The notes beneath the pieces are model-generated. The model made no database searches. It was not told the DNA's origin and saw only the letters and a list, made by a program, of their open reading frames with translations. Position numbers and translations under genes: made by a program. A stretch of 64,000 bases of DNA from Pilimelia columellifera (lineage in GTDB: Bacteria > Actinomycetota > Actinomycetes > Mycobacteriales > Micromonosporaceae): positions 186,001-250,000 of the forward strand of contig NZ_BAAARY010000002.1 of the NCBI RefSeq assembly GCF_039532605.1, written 5' to 3'. Below, in pieces: positions 1 through 8,259 of the stretch. Position 1 is the first letter of the stretch, and each line of letters starts with the position of its first letter.

Positions 1-10
1 CCAGCGCGTC

Positions 11-53
11 GAAAGCGGCCGGGCTCCTCATCGCGAGGGCCTGGCCGCTTTTC
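11..53. terminator. Rho-independent-like hairpin at window start
   Basis: A 9-bp inverted repeat, AAAGCGGCC at 12-20 and GGCCGCTTT at 43-51, has A and T runs on its outer sides, so it could end transcription in either direction. It probably serves the gene left of the window, the GNAT gene at 137-607 on the minus strand, or both. No other feature is seen in 54-136. Confidence 0.55.
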
Positions 54-136
54 GCTGCGTCGCTTTGGCTCTGCTTGCGGTACGGCTCGGCTTCGGCTGG
101 CGGGACGGGTTCGGATGATGCCCGTTTCCGGACCTG

Positions 137-607
137 TCAGTGAAGGTCACGCCCGAAGGAACGAACACCCGGGTACTCCTTGTAGAACCCGAAGTTGTCT
201 ATCGCGGCGTACCCACACGCCTGGTACATGGCGATCGATTCCGGCTGCTTCGAGCCGGTCTCCAGGATCAGCCGCCGCCGGCCGTGCTCGCGGGCCGAGT
301 CCTCCACCGCGGCGAGCATCCGACGGGCAAGGCCCTTACGGCGGGCCTGGGGAGCGGTGTACATGCGCTTCAGCTCAGCGACGAGCCCGTTGTCGCCGTG
401 GCTGCGCCAGCCGGCGCAGCTCACCGGGTCAGCGCCGAAGTAGCCGACGAGGAACGCCCCGTGCGGCGGATCGAACTCAGTCGGATCCACCGGCGTCTCG
501 TCGCCGCTGCTGTTGTACCGCTCGCCGAGGTCCCGCAGGGTCGCCCGGATGAGCAGCTGGGCATCCGGGTCGGTGTACCGGGCAACGACGATCTTCAGTT
601 CACTCAC
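137..607 (-). CDS. GNAT family N-acetyltransferase
   Basis: 156 residues with a GTG start at 607. It is a single GNAT domain that would transfer an acetyl group from acetyl-CoA to an amine; the substrate cannot be read from sequence. The acetyl-CoA pyrophosphate loop is visible as VAELKRMYTAP followed by QARRKGLARRML (the Q/RxxGxG/A motif A), and a late beta strand reads YQACGYAAIDNF, typical of motif B. The gene lies 10 bp downstream of thiL on the same strand, so the two are probably co-transcribed, but nothing ties it functionally to thiamine. Confidence 0.8.
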   Translation of the reverse strand: MSELKIVVARYTDPDAQLLIRATLRDLGERYNSSGDETPVDPTEFDPPHGAFLVGYFGADPVSCAGWRSHGDNGLVAELKRMYTAPQARRKGLARRMLAAVEDSAREHGRRRLILETGSKQPESIAMYQACGYAAIDNFGFYKEYPGVRSFGRDLH

Positions 608-617
608 ACACGCCAGA

Positions 618-1577
618 CTACGACTGCGGCCCGGCGGCGCGAAAATGGTCCCAGCCAGCGGGGCCGTCCCGGTACGGCCGGCCGTCGACCGTCACGTCGG
701 CGCCCTCGGTGACCGCGCCGACCGCCTGCCAGCCCTCGGGCAGGGTGACATGCGGCGGGAACGTGGCGGCGAAGGCGTGGTCGTCGCCGCCGCCGAGCAT
801 CCAGGTCATCGGGTCGACGCCCAGGGCGCTGGCGGCGTCGCGCATCTGCGCCGGGACCACGAAGGCGTCCCGCCGGACGTTGATCCCCACCGAGCTGGCC
901 CGGGCGATGTGCCCCAGGTCAGCCAGCAGGCCGTCCGAGACATCGATCATGGACGTGGCGCCGGCGACGGCGGCCCGCGGTCCCGCCAGATACGCCACCT
1001 GCGGGCGGCGGTAGGCGTCCACGAGCAGTTTCGGGGTGCGGAAGCCGCGCGAGAGCACGGTGTAGCCGGCCGCGGCGTAGCCGATCCGGCCGGCCACCGC
1101 GACGATGTCGCCGGGGCGGGCGCCGGTTCGGAGCACCGGCGCCCGCCCCTCCAGGTCACCCAGTGCGGTGACGGCGATCGTCAGGGTCGGGCTGGCCGAC
1201 ATGTCGCCACCGACGACCCCAGCGCCCACCAGAACGGCCTCCGCCGCCAGGCCGTCGGCCAGCTCCTCAGCCCAGGTGGCCGCCAGGTCCGGCGGCGAGC
1301 AGAGGGCGACGAGCAACGCGGTCGGACGCGCGCCCATGGCGACGATGTCGGCCAGGTTGGCGGCGGCGGCGCGGTGGCCGACGTCCTCCGCGGAGCACCA
1401 GTCGCGCCGGAAGTGCCGGCCCTCCACCAGGACGTCGGTCGAGGCGACGACCCGACCGTCGCTGGCGGTTACCACGGCGGCGTCGTCACCTGGACCCAGC
1501 AGGGTGTTCGGCGCTTCCGGCAACCGGGCGGTGACCCGTGCGATCAGCCCGAACTCCCCCGCGTGCGCCACACTCAT
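618..1577 (-). CDS. thiL: Thiamine-monophosphate kinase ThiL
   Basis: 319 residues, ATG at 1577. ThiL phosphorylates thiamine monophosphate to thiamine diphosphate with ATP, the last step of cofactor synthesis. It is a PurM/AIR-synthase-fold protein: the N-terminal half carries GPGDDAAVV, then STDVLVEGRHF, the metal/nucleotide motif NLADIVAMGARP, and GGDMSAS, all ThiL landmarks; the C-terminal half has MIDVSDGLLADLGHIA. Length is normal for the family. It is divergent from the Lrp-like gene at 1724, with about 146 bp between them that should hold both promoters. No thiamine riboswitch is evident there. Confidence 0.93.
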   Translation of the reverse strand: MSVAHAGEFGLIARVTARLPEAPNTLLGPGDDAAVVTASDGRVVASTDVLVEGRHFRRDWCSAEDVGHRAAAANLADIVAMGARPTALLVALCSPPDLAATWAEELADGLAAEAVLVGAGVVGGDMSASPTLTIAVTALGDLEGRAPVLRTGARPGDIVAVAGRIGYAAAGYTVLSRGFRTPKLLVDAYRRPQVAYLAGPRAAVAGATSMIDVSDGLLADLGHIARASSVGINVRRDAFVVPAQMRDAASALGVDPMTWMLGGGDDHAFAATFPPHVTLPEGWQAVGAVTEGADVTVDGRPYRDGPAGWDHFRAAGPQS

Positions 1578-1723
1578 CCGTTACTCCCCATCGTGGTGTG
1601 CCCGTGTCCCCGTACCAGAATCGCGCAGTCGTCGGCGGCGGCGCCGACGCCCCCCTTGGCGGGTCTGTCAGGTGCGGTAGCGTCGAGCTACGGACTCCCA
1701 CCAGCGCTGACCGAGGAGTTGTC

Positions 1724-1957
1724 GTGGTCCAGGCATACATCCTGATTCATACCGAAATCGGCAAGACACAAGACGTTGCAGCAACTATTTCGGGTATTTC
1801 CGGTGTTGTCCGAGTGGACGTCGTCACCGGACCGTACGACGTCATCGTCGTCGCGGAGGCCGACACGCTCGACGCGCTCGGCAAGCTCGTCCTCAGCGAG
1901 ATCCAACGAATACCCAGCATCACCCGCACCACGACCTGCACCGTGGTGAACCTGTAG
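1724..1957 (+). CDS. Stand-alone Lrp/AsnC ligand-binding (RAM) domain protein
   Basis: 77 residues. The GTG at 1724 is chosen because GAGGAG lies at 1713-1718 and the homology starts with VVQAYILIHTEIGK. The whole protein is one RAM (AsnC_trans_reg) domain: beta-alpha-beta-beta-alpha-beta with SGVVRVDVVTGPYDVIVV in the middle. It lacks the winged-helix DNA-binding half of Lrp regulators, so it should bind small ligands such as amino acids and oligomerise, or modulate a full-length partner. Its stop codon TAG directly abuts the ATG of the DUF3515 gene, suggesting co-expression. Confidence 0.85.
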   Translation: MVQAYILIHTEIGKTQDVAATISGISGVVRVDVVTGPYDVIVVAEADTLDALGKLVLSEIQRIPSITRTTTCTVVNL

Positions 1958-2521
1958 ATGGCTGACGAGATCGCGCGTGGCGCGGCGCGCTGGGCCACGG
2001 CGGTCGCCGTTCCGACCGCGCTCGCCATCGGCCTCGGCGGTTACCTCCTCCTCAGCCCCGCGCCGGCCGCCGAGTCACGACAGCCAGGCACGCCGCCCGG
2101 CGTCTCGGCGACCACCCCGGTCACCATGCCAGTCGTCCCGACCGGCGCCGCCACCCGACGCGCCTGCGCGGATGTCGTCGCCCGGACACCGCCGGCGATC
2201 CGGCACCTGGCCCGCCGTCCGGTCGTCGGGGCCGACGCCACCAGCACCGCCTACGGGGAACCCGCGATCACGATGGCCTGCGGCGGCACGGCGCCGACCT
2301 ACCCTGGCACGGATTTGGTGTTCAATCTCGACAGCGTCTGCTGGCACTCGACCGTCACCCCGACCGGCATCGACTTCACGACCGTCGATCGGACCATCCC
2401 GGTGCGGGTCCACATCCCCACGGTCTACGGCAGCGCCGGCCAGTGGGCGATCGAGTTCTCCGGACCCGTCGCCGCCGCGCTGCCTCCAACCGCGAACGTG
2501 CCCTTCGGCTGTCGCGGCTGA
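1958..2521 (+). CDS. DUF3515 family membrane-anchored protein
   Basis: 187 residues, ATG directly after the preceding stop. An N-terminal hydrophobic segment (about residues 12-34, AVAVPTALAIGLGGYLLL) looks like an uncleaved anchor or signal; a Pro/Thr-rich linker follows, then an extracytoplasmic domain with cysteines at ACADVV, MACGG, SVCWHS and FGCRG that could form two disulfides. This matches the actinobacterial DUF3515 family, whose function is unknown. In this lineage it sits between the Lrp-like gene and ddl, which hints at an envelope role but proves nothing. Confidence 0.8.
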   Translation: MADEIARGAARWATAVAVPTALAIGLGGYLLLSPAPAAESRQPGTPPGVSATTPVTMPVVPTGAATRRACADVVARTPPAIRHLARRPVVGADATSTAYGEPAITMACGGTAPTYPGTDLVFNLDSVCWHSTVTPTGIDFTTVDRTIPVRVHIPTVYGSAGQWAIEFSGPVAAALPPTANVPFGCRG

Positions 2522-2582
2522 CTGGGCGCCCTGGCCAACACGCTGACCACCGGGACCCCTCACCACCCATCCGCCCATCCAC

Positions 2583-2614
2583 GGCTCAGCGGCTCAGCGG
2601 CTCAGCGGCTCAGC
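2583..2614. repeat. Four tandem 8-bp GGCTCAGC repeats at the ddl 3' end
   Basis: Four perfect copies of GGCTCAGC lie head to tail. On the minus strand each copy contains TGA, and the 8-bp period places these stops in all three frames. The natural ddl stop codon (2602-2604) is one of them. Confidence 0.85.
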
Positions 2615-3711
2615 GGCGAACGGATCAGCCTGGCCACGAGCTTCGGGTACTCCAGGCCGGCAGCCGCCCACATCCGCGGAAACATCGACGTCGGGGTGAA
2701 CCCCGGCATCGTGTTGATCTCGTTCAGTAGCACCTGACCGTCGTCGGTGACGAAGAAGTCCACCCGGGCCAGGCCCGCGCAGTCGACGGCGTCGAACGCC
2801 TGGCAGGCCAGCTCCTGGACCCGCCGGGTGAGCTCCTCGGACAGCCGCGCGGGGACGTCGTACTCGCACGAGTCGTCCAGGTACTTGGCCTCGAAGTCGT
2901 AGAAATCGTGGGCCGCGACCACCCGCACCTCGGCGATCGGTGACGCCTCGGGGGCGCCGCCCGCTTCGCCTTCGAGCACCCCGCACTCGATCTCCCGGCC
3001 GACGATCGCCGCTTCCACCAGCACTTTCGTGTCGATCGCGCGGGCGGCGGCGACGGCGGCGTCCAAGGCTGCCCAATCGGTCACCTTCGAGATTCCGAAC
3101 GACGACCCGGCCCGGGACGGCTTGACGAACACCGGCAACCCGAGGCGGTCCCGCTCGGCTGGCGGCAGCGACTGGCCGGCGCGCAGCACCGCGTACGGGC
3201 CGACCGGAATCCCAGCGGCGACGGCGAGCTTCTTGGTGAACTCCTTGTCCATCGCTGCCGCGGAGGCGAAGACCCCGGCCCCGACGTAGGGGACGCCGGC
3301 CATCTCCAGCAGGCCCTGGATAGTGCCGTCCTCGCCGTAGGCGCCGTGCAGCGCGGGGAAGACCACGTCCACCCCGGACACCGCCAGCGCGACGGCCGGG
3401 GCGTCGGGCGCCACCACCGCGTCCGGGTCGGGCGCCGGTAGCAGCGCCGCCCGGGTCGGGTCGGCCGGCAACATCACCGGCTCGCCGGAGTTGTCGGTGA
3501 TCTCCGGGAGCCGACGGTCCGCGATGGCGAGTTGTCCGGCGTCTCCGGCGACGAGAACCCAGCGGCCCTCGCGGGTGATACCCACCGGGACCGCCTCGAA
3601 CTCGTCCGGATCGAGCGCGGCCAGGATACTGCCGGCGCTCACGCAGGAGATGCCGTGCTCGGGGCTACGGCCACCGAACACCACCGCGACACGGATCTTG
3701 GGCTCAGCCAT
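2602..3711 (-). CDS. ddl: D-alanine--D-alanine ligase
   Basis: 369 residues, ATG at 3711. Ddl joins two D-alanines using ATP to make the D-Ala-D-Ala end of the peptidoglycan stem peptide, in the cytoplasm. The ATP-grasp fold is clear: N-terminal VVFGGRSPEHGISCVSAGS (with the catalytic Glu and Ser), HGAYGEDGTIQGLLEMAGVPYVG, MDKEFTKKL, FVKPSRAGSSFGISKV, and the C-terminal metal site LLNEINTMPGFTPTSMFP. The YGEDGTIQG loop carries Tyr where D-Ala-D-Lac ligases carry Phe, so a normal D-Ala-D-Ala specificity is expected. It begins a few bases after the remnant of a cystathionine gamma-lyase-like gene. Confidence 0.95.
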   Translation of the reverse strand: MAEPKIRVAVVFGGRSPEHGISCVSAGSILAALDPDEFEAVPVGITREGRWVLVAGDAGQLAIADRRLPEITDNSGEPVMLPADPTRAALLPAPDPDAVVAPDAPAVALAVSGVDVVFPALHGAYGEDGTIQGLLEMAGVPYVGAGVFASAAAMDKEFTKKLAVAAGIPVGPYAVLRAGQSLPPAERDRLGLPVFVKPSRAGSSFGISKVTDWAALDAAVAAARAIDTKVLVEAAIVGREIECGVLEGEAGGAPEASPIAEVRVVAAHDFYDFEAKYLDDSCEYDVPARLSEELTRRVQELACQAFDAVDCAGLARVDFFVTDDGQVLLNEINTMPGFTPTSMFPRMWAAAGLEYPKLVARLIRSPLSR

Positions 3712-3714
3712 GGA

Positions 3715-3999
3715 GCCACCGTACCCGCGCCCGACAAAGCGGCCGGGAAGGGGCGGCAGCGACCAAGCCCGCTGGCATGGGCGACGCAGCCGCCCTCCAC
3801 CAACTCGCCGACGGCGGCTTCGAACAGCTCACGGGTGGGGTTCTCCGCGCGGGCGTAGACGGCCGTCTCCGGCGGGCCGGACGGGTCCAGATGTTACGGC
3901 GCGGCGAAGACCGGCCCGGGTAGGAACGGCTGGCCGGGACGGGTTCGGGCAGCCTGACGTGCACACGCAGCGGGTCCCGTCGCCGAGTGAGGCGTTCAT
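3715..3999 (-). pseudogene. Remnant of a Cys/Met-metabolism PLP enzyme (cystathionine gamma-lyase-like), N-terminal part
   Basis: Reading the minus strand from an ATG at 3999, which overlaps the gpsA stop as ATGA, the three frames join into one family-like N-terminus: MNASLGDGTRCV, then a frame change to HVRLPEPVPA, then another to GQPFLPGPVFAAP, a TAA stop at 3894-3896, HLDPSGPPETAVYARAENPTRELFEAAVG and finally VAHASG. This matches the start of MetB/cystathionine gamma-lyase proteins, where YxRxxNPT and the FASG region are hallmarks. The PLP lysine and most of the protein are missing. With two frameshifts, one nonsense codon and a large 3' deletion, it is dead. It was once translationally coupled to gpsA. 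Confidence 0.7.
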
Positions 4000-4988
4000 T
4001 CAGCCTTGGTGTCCCGGCTCATGAGGGTCCGCAGCGCCTGCCGGGGGTCGAGGCCCTCATGGCACACCCGCTCGACCTGCTCGGTGATCGGGACCTCGAC
4101 GCCGTGGGCGTGGGCCAGGTCGCGGATGGCCAGGCAGCTCTTGACGCCCTCGGCGGTCTGCCTGGTGGCTTTCTGCGCCTCTTCCAGGGTCTCCCCTCGG
4201 CCGAGGTGCTCGCCGAAGGTGCGGTTGCGCGACAGCGGCGACGAACAGGTGCCGACCAGATCGCCCAGACCGGCGAGCCCGGCGAACGTCAACGGGTCGG
4301 CGCCGAGCGCCTGGCCGAGCCGGGCGGTTTCGGCGAGGCCGCGGGTGATGAGGGTGGCCTTGAGGTTGTCGCCCAGGCCCATCGCGGTGGCGACGCCATA
4401 GGCGAGCGCGATGACGTTCTTGACCGCCCCGCCCAGCTCACACCCGACGACGTCGTCGTTGGTGTAGGGCCGGAAGTAGGGGGTGGTCAGGGCATTCTGG
4501 ACCTCGGTGGCCCGGTCCATGTCGGCGCAGGCCACGACGGTGGCGGTGGGCTGCTCGGCGAGGATCTCCCCCGCGAGGTTCGGGCCGGAGACGACGGCGA
4601 CCCGGTCGACGGCGACCCCGGCCGTCTCGATGATCACCTCGCTCATCCGTTTCGACGTGCCCAGCTCGATGCCCTTCATCAGGGACACCATGGTGGCGCC
4701 GCTGGCGAGGTGGGGCGTCCAGCCAGCGAGGTTTCCGCGCAGCGTCTGCGACGGGACCGCCAGGAAGACCAGCTCGGCGCCGCTGATCGCCGCCGCCGCG
4801 TCGGTGGTGGCGCTGACCCGCGCCGGTAGCCGGGCCTGGCCGATGTAGTCGGGGTTGACGTGCCGCTGGCTGATGTTGGCGGCGACGCTGTCGCGACGGG
4901 CCCACACGACGACGTCCGACCCCGCGTCCGCGAGGATCTTGGCGACGGTGGTTCCCCAGGACCCGGCGCCGAGCACCGCAGCCTTCAC
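3996..4988 (-). CDS. gpsA: NAD(P)H-dependent glycerol-3-phosphate dehydrogenase
   Basis: 330 residues, GTG at 4988. It reduces dihydroxyacetone phosphate to sn-glycerol 3-phosphate, the backbone for phospholipids. The N-terminal Rossmann motif is VLGAGSWGTTVAKILADAG; further landmarks are VFLAVPSQTLRG, VSLMKGIELGT, VVSGPNLAGEI and the catalytic lysine region GGAVKNVIALAYG, followed by GLGDLVGTCSS and SRNRTFGEHLG. Its start overlaps the plsC stop by 4 bp (GTGA), so plsC and gpsA form a coupled pair supplying and acylating glycerol 3-phosphate. Confidence 0.95.
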   Translation of the reverse strand: MKAAVLGAGSWGTTVAKILADAGSDVVVWARRDSVAANISQRHVNPDYIGQARLPARVSATTDAAAAISGAELVFLAVPSQTLRGNLAGWTPHLASGATMVSLMKGIELGTSKRMSEVIIETAGVAVDRVAVVSGPNLAGEILAEQPTATVVACADMDRATEVQNALTTPYFRPYTNDDVVGCELGGAVKNVIALAYGVATAMGLGDNLKATLITRGLAETARLGQALGADPLTFAGLAGLGDLVGTCSSPLSRNRTFGEHLGRGETLEEAQKATRQTAEGVKSCLAIRDLAHAHGVEVPITEQVERVCHEGLDPRQALRTLMSRDTKAE

Positions 4989-5737
4989 GCGGCTCCTTCC
5001 AGCGGCGTGACATCCACGACCGGCGAGGCGCCGGCCGGGCGTCGGCGCCTCGGATACAGCGGCGGCGGCGTCTCGGCTCTGATCTCGGCAAGCATGTCCC
5101 GCACCCTCAGCATGATCTTGTCGGTCATCTCCGCCAATGTCTCCTTGCTCGGCTCCCCGTCACAACGCCCACCGAGATCGATCGGCGGTCCAGCCACCAC
5201 GGTCACCGGGGTCCGTGGCCGCAGCCGCAGCGCCCCGGTGCGTGGGTCGAATATCCGCTGGGGGCCCCAGATGGCCAGCGGAACCACCGGCGCCCCGGTC
5301 GCCAATGCCAGCCGCGCCGCCCCGGTCTTGCCGGTCATCGGCCACAGATCAGGCTCCCGGGTCGTCGTGCCCTCTGGATAGATCATCACGACGCCGCCAG
5401 CGCGCACGACCGCTTCCAACATCTCCAGCGAACGGGCCGCGTTGACCGACCCCCGCTCGACCGGGATCTGACCTACCCGGGACAGCAACAGACCCACCAG
5501 CGGCATCCGGAACAGACTGGCCTTGCCCAGAAAACACGGCCAGCGCCCAGCCTCGTACACGAAATGACCCGTGATGAGAGGATCCGCGTGTGAGACGTGG
5601 TTCGCCACGACGATGACGCCACCGGCGGCGGGCAGATGTTCGGCACCTCGCCAGACGCGGCGAGTGAGCAGCAACAACGCGGGCTTGGCCAGCACGATCG
5701 CCAAGCGGCGCCAGAAGCCCAGTCTGCGCCGTGCCAC
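4985..5737 (-). CDS. plsC: 1-acyl-sn-glycerol-3-phosphate acyltransferase (PlsC family)
   Basis: 250 residues from the GTG at 5737, preferred over upstream starts because GGAAGGAG sits 5 bases before it and the conserved MARRRLGFWRRLA start follows. PlsC-family enzymes add the second acyl chain to lysophosphatidic acid at the membrane. Motif I is NHVSHADPL (HxxxxD), motif II is GQIPVERGS, motif III is YPEGTTTREPDL and motif IV is APVVPLAIWGPQ. One hydrophobic helix lies near the N-terminus. The product of the coupled gene gpsA feeds the pathway one step earlier. Confidence 0.92.
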   Translation of the reverse strand: MARRRLGFWRRLAIVLAKPALLLLTRRVWRGAEHLPAAGGVIVVANHVSHADPLITGHFVYEAGRWPCFLGKASLFRMPLVGLLLSRVGQIPVERGSVNAARSLEMLEAVVRAGGVVMIYPEGTTTREPDLWPMTGKTGAARLALATGAPVVPLAIWGPQRIFDPRTGALRLRPRTPVTVVAGPPIDLGGRCDGEPSKETLAEMTDKIMLRVRDMLAEIRAETPPPLYPRRRRPAGASPVVDVTPLEGAA

Positions 5738-5912
5738 CGATCTCCTTCCGGCCTCCGCGCCGCCGCCGGGAACGACCCGGCGCCCGGCCGCGTCGAACGC
5801 GCCCGCTGGCCACAATCATGCCTGGTCGGTGGGGGCCCCGGAAACCCGGTGGCCGGGCCCAACCTCCCGACCCGCCGGTCGCCTACCTCCGCCGACCAGC
5901 CATCATGCGCTC

Positions 5913-6533
5913 ATGCGCTGGATGGTTGTCGTCCCCCTCAAGCGGCTCGCGACGGCCAAGAGCCGGCTCCGGAGCGCCGTCGACGCCCCCGGGCCCGCGC
6001 TGGCGCTGGCGCTGGCGTGCGACACCGTCGCCGCCGCGCTGGGGCATGTCGAGGTGCTCGTCGTCTGTGACGACCCCGTCGCCACGGCCGCTCTGCGCCA
6101 GCTCGGCGCCACTGTCGTCGCCGAGCCCGAGTACGCCGGTCTCAACGGCGCGTTGCGGCACGGCAGTGCCCTCGCCCGCCGCGCCGACGCCCGACCCGCG
6201 GCACTGACCGGGGACCTACCCGCGCTGCGGGCCGCCGACCTGGCCGCGGCGCTCGACGCCTGCGGACCACGCGCGACGTTCGTCGCCGACGCCGCCGGCG
6301 CCGGAACGACCCTGCTGGCCGCCGCCGTCGGCGCCGACCTGGCACCCCGCTTCGGGCCCGACTCGGCCGCGGCGCACCAGGCCATCGGCGCCGTCGCGCT
6401 GACCCCCGCCCCCTCCCGGCTGCGACTGGACGTCGACACCGCCGCCGATCTTGCCGCCGCCGCCGCTCTCGGCCTCGGCCCGCACACCCGTGCCGTGCTC
6501 GCAGGCCAACTCACCGCACCACTCGCGAGCTGA
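5913..6533 (+). CDS. cofC: 2-phospho-L-lactate / phosphoenolpyruvate guanylyltransferase (coenzyme F420)
   Basis: 206 residues, ATG at 5913 giving MRWMVVVPLKRLATAKSRL. CofC (FbiD in mycobacteria) activates phospholactate or phosphoenolpyruvate with GTP so that CofD/FbiA can attach it to the deazaflavin F0. The GT-A nucleotidyltransferase motifs are PLKRLATAKSRL, VCDDP, TGDLPALRAADL and RLDVDTAADL. No other F420 genes are in the window. It is divergent from plsC across about 175 bp and followed by the secretion module. Confidence 0.88.
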   Translation: MRWMVVVPLKRLATAKSRLRSAVDAPGPALALALACDTVAAALGHVEVLVVCDDPVATAALRQLGATVVAEPEYAGLNGALRHGSALARRADARPAALTGDLPALRAADLAAALDACGPRATFVADAAGAGTTLLAAAVGADLAPRFGPDSAAAHQAIGAVALTPAPSRLRLDVDTAADLAAAAALGLGPHTRAVLAGQLTAPLAS

Positions 6534-6661
6534 GACCACACCGCCGGGGCGGACAGGACGGCGCGACTGAACTACCCTGCCTAACTGCTGTGTCGGTTGT
6601 GGACGCGCCGGCCAGTGGCAACGGCGCCGCCGCGGCAGCCAAGACGTCGTGAGGAGATTCC

Positions 6662-7096
6662 ATGCCGGTCGACCAGGGCGGCGCGCCGCCATCCCGGGGA
6701 ATCCGGGTCGAGCTGGACGGCCTGACCGACTTCGCCGGGCAGGTCCGCGCCGAAACCGACAGCAACCTGCGGCCCCGCGCGCACGAGGCCGTCAACCAGT
6801 TCGGCCAAGGGGTGCCCTTCGGGGAACGGGCCATCGCGCCCGGCGTCCAGGTAGCCCAGGAGATCTACCGGCAGTCGCTGGTCAGCGCCCTCGACGCCCT
6901 CGACGCCTACGTCGCCGCCGCCGACGCCATGGCCACCGCCGCCGAAACGGTGGCCAAGCGCTACGGCGCCACCGACGCGATGGCCGCAGCGAACGCCGAC
7001 CTCGTCAGCCGCGAGCTCGCGCGGGCGCTCAACAGGGTCCCGCCGGTCCCCGACACCGCGACCGATGGTGGCGCCGCGCCAGAGGAGGTCTGGTGA
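6662..7096 (+). CDS. Small helical protein of a type VII secretion-related module
   Basis: 144 residues, ATG at 6662 with GAGGAG just upstream. The body (about residues 15-120) is predicted to be mostly alpha-helical and alanine-rich, with no signal peptide or membrane segment. It is not a recognisable WXG100 protein (no clear WxG), but size, helicity and its place ahead of a mycosin suggest a type VII substrate, chaperone or partner protein. Its stop overlaps the next start (GTGA), so the two products are probably made in step and may pair. Identity is inferred from context. Confidence 0.55.
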   Translation: MPVDQGGAPPSRGIRVELDGLTDFAGQVRAETDSNLRPRAHEAVNQFGQGVPFGERAIAPGVQVAQEIYRQSLVSALDALDAYVAAADAMATAAETVAKRYGATDAMAAANADLVSRELARALNRVPPVPDTATDGGAAPEEVW

Positions 7097-8259
7097 CCGA
7101 CCCGCTGTCCGGACTTGTCCGCTCCGGCCCGGCGCCGGTTGACGCATGCCTCAACTGGAACGCCTACACCGTCCCGACCATCTGCGAATCAGCGCACGGC
7201 GAAGACGACCCGCGCGGATGGGAGCAGGTCCGCACCTGGATGCGGGTGACGGACGCCGTCCGGGCGCAACGCGACCGACTCGTCGCCTGCCGCGAGGCGA
7301 TCGTCCGACGATGGCCACCGCAGGAGAGCGAGGCCGCCGCGGCCTTCGTAGCCAGACTCGACGAACTGTCCGAGAGCATGACAGCGGCCGGCGTCGCCGC
7401 GTCGGCGAACACCCACGCGCTGTGGGGCGTCATGGAAACCCTGGCGACAGCGAAACGGGAACTGGAGCCCATCCACCGGGAGTACCGGAAGAAGTCAACA
7501 GACTTGACATTGGCGTCCTGGGACGGCGCCGAGGACGCGCTGAACCAGCGCGCCCGCGAAGTGATGGCCCGCGCCGAGGCGGCGGTCAGGGACTACTCGG
7601 CCAGCTTCGCCCAAATGGAACGTATGCGTTGGAAAGATGTCGACTCGATCGACGACTTTCCCAACACATCGCTACCGGGCGACATTACCGTTCCTCCGCT
7701 GACGCGTGGGAGTGGCGCGCCGGCCAGCACCGGATTACCAGGCTCGACAGAGGAATTCGGCTTAGCGGGATCGTCGTCGGCTGGCGCGGCGCAGCCAAGC
7801 GCCATTGGCGGGCCGGGCCCGACCTCAGCGCTGGCACCGGCCGGTGTTCACGCATGGCCGCTCATTCCGAAGTCTCCGACGACGCCATTTCAACCGGCAC
7901 ACCCCGGCGTGGTCGGAAAGCGCAGCGCCCCGCCGTCGGGTTGGGTCATCGGCGGTGGGAATCCAGCGCCTCCCGCATCCGGTTCGGGACTGGCACGGCC
8001 CGGTCCTGGTGGGGTCATCGGCGGGGCTGCTCAGGGCAGTTCGACTGGTACAACGCGTACGGCCGTTCAACCGCCTGGCGTTCCGATCGGAACCAACCTC
8101 GCTGGCGGCGGCCGGCCGGCCCGAGGCGAGGGTACGACTCCGACCTATCGAGCTGCCGACGTCCAGTGGAAGGGTCCGGTCGGTGTCCCGCCGGTTATCG
8201 ATACACCGCCAGCGCCTAAACCGCACGATCCGGGTCCAGGAAAGGTAATTGGTCAGTGA
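7093..8259 (+). CDS. Type VII secretion-associated protein with Pro/Gly-rich tail
   Basis: 388 residues from the GTG at 7093, preceded by AGAGGAGG. Residues 1 to about 190 are helical, with WEQVRTWMRVTDAVRAQRD and ESMTAAGVAASANTHALWGVMETLATAKREL as amphipathic helices. From about 195 the protein becomes a disordered Pro/Gly/Ala/Ser-rich tail with recurring GxVIG units (GWVIGGG, GGVIGG, GKVIGQ). The plan of a helical head and low-complexity tail resembles secreted PPE-like type VII substrates. It lies between the small helical gene and the mycosin, each joined by 4-bp overlaps. G+C is visibly lower in its 3' half. No family can be named with certainty. Confidence 0.55.
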   Translation: MTDPLSGLVRSGPAPVDACLNWNAYTVPTICESAHGEDDPRGWEQVRTWMRVTDAVRAQRDRLVACREAIVRRWPPQESEAAAAFVARLDELSESMTAAGVAASANTHALWGVMETLATAKRELEPIHREYRKKSTDLTLASWDGAEDALNQRAREVMARAEAAVRDYSASFAQMERMRWKDVDSIDDFPNTSLPGDITVPPLTRGSGAPASTGLPGSTEEFGLAGSSSAGAAQPSAIGGPGPTSALAPAGVHAWPLIPKSPTTPFQPAHPGVVGKRSAPPSGWVIGGGNPAPPASGSGLARPGPGGVIGGAAQGSSTGTTRTAVQPPGVPIGTNLAGGGRPARGEGTTPTYRAADVQWKGPVGVPPVIDTPPAPKPHDPGPGKVIGQ

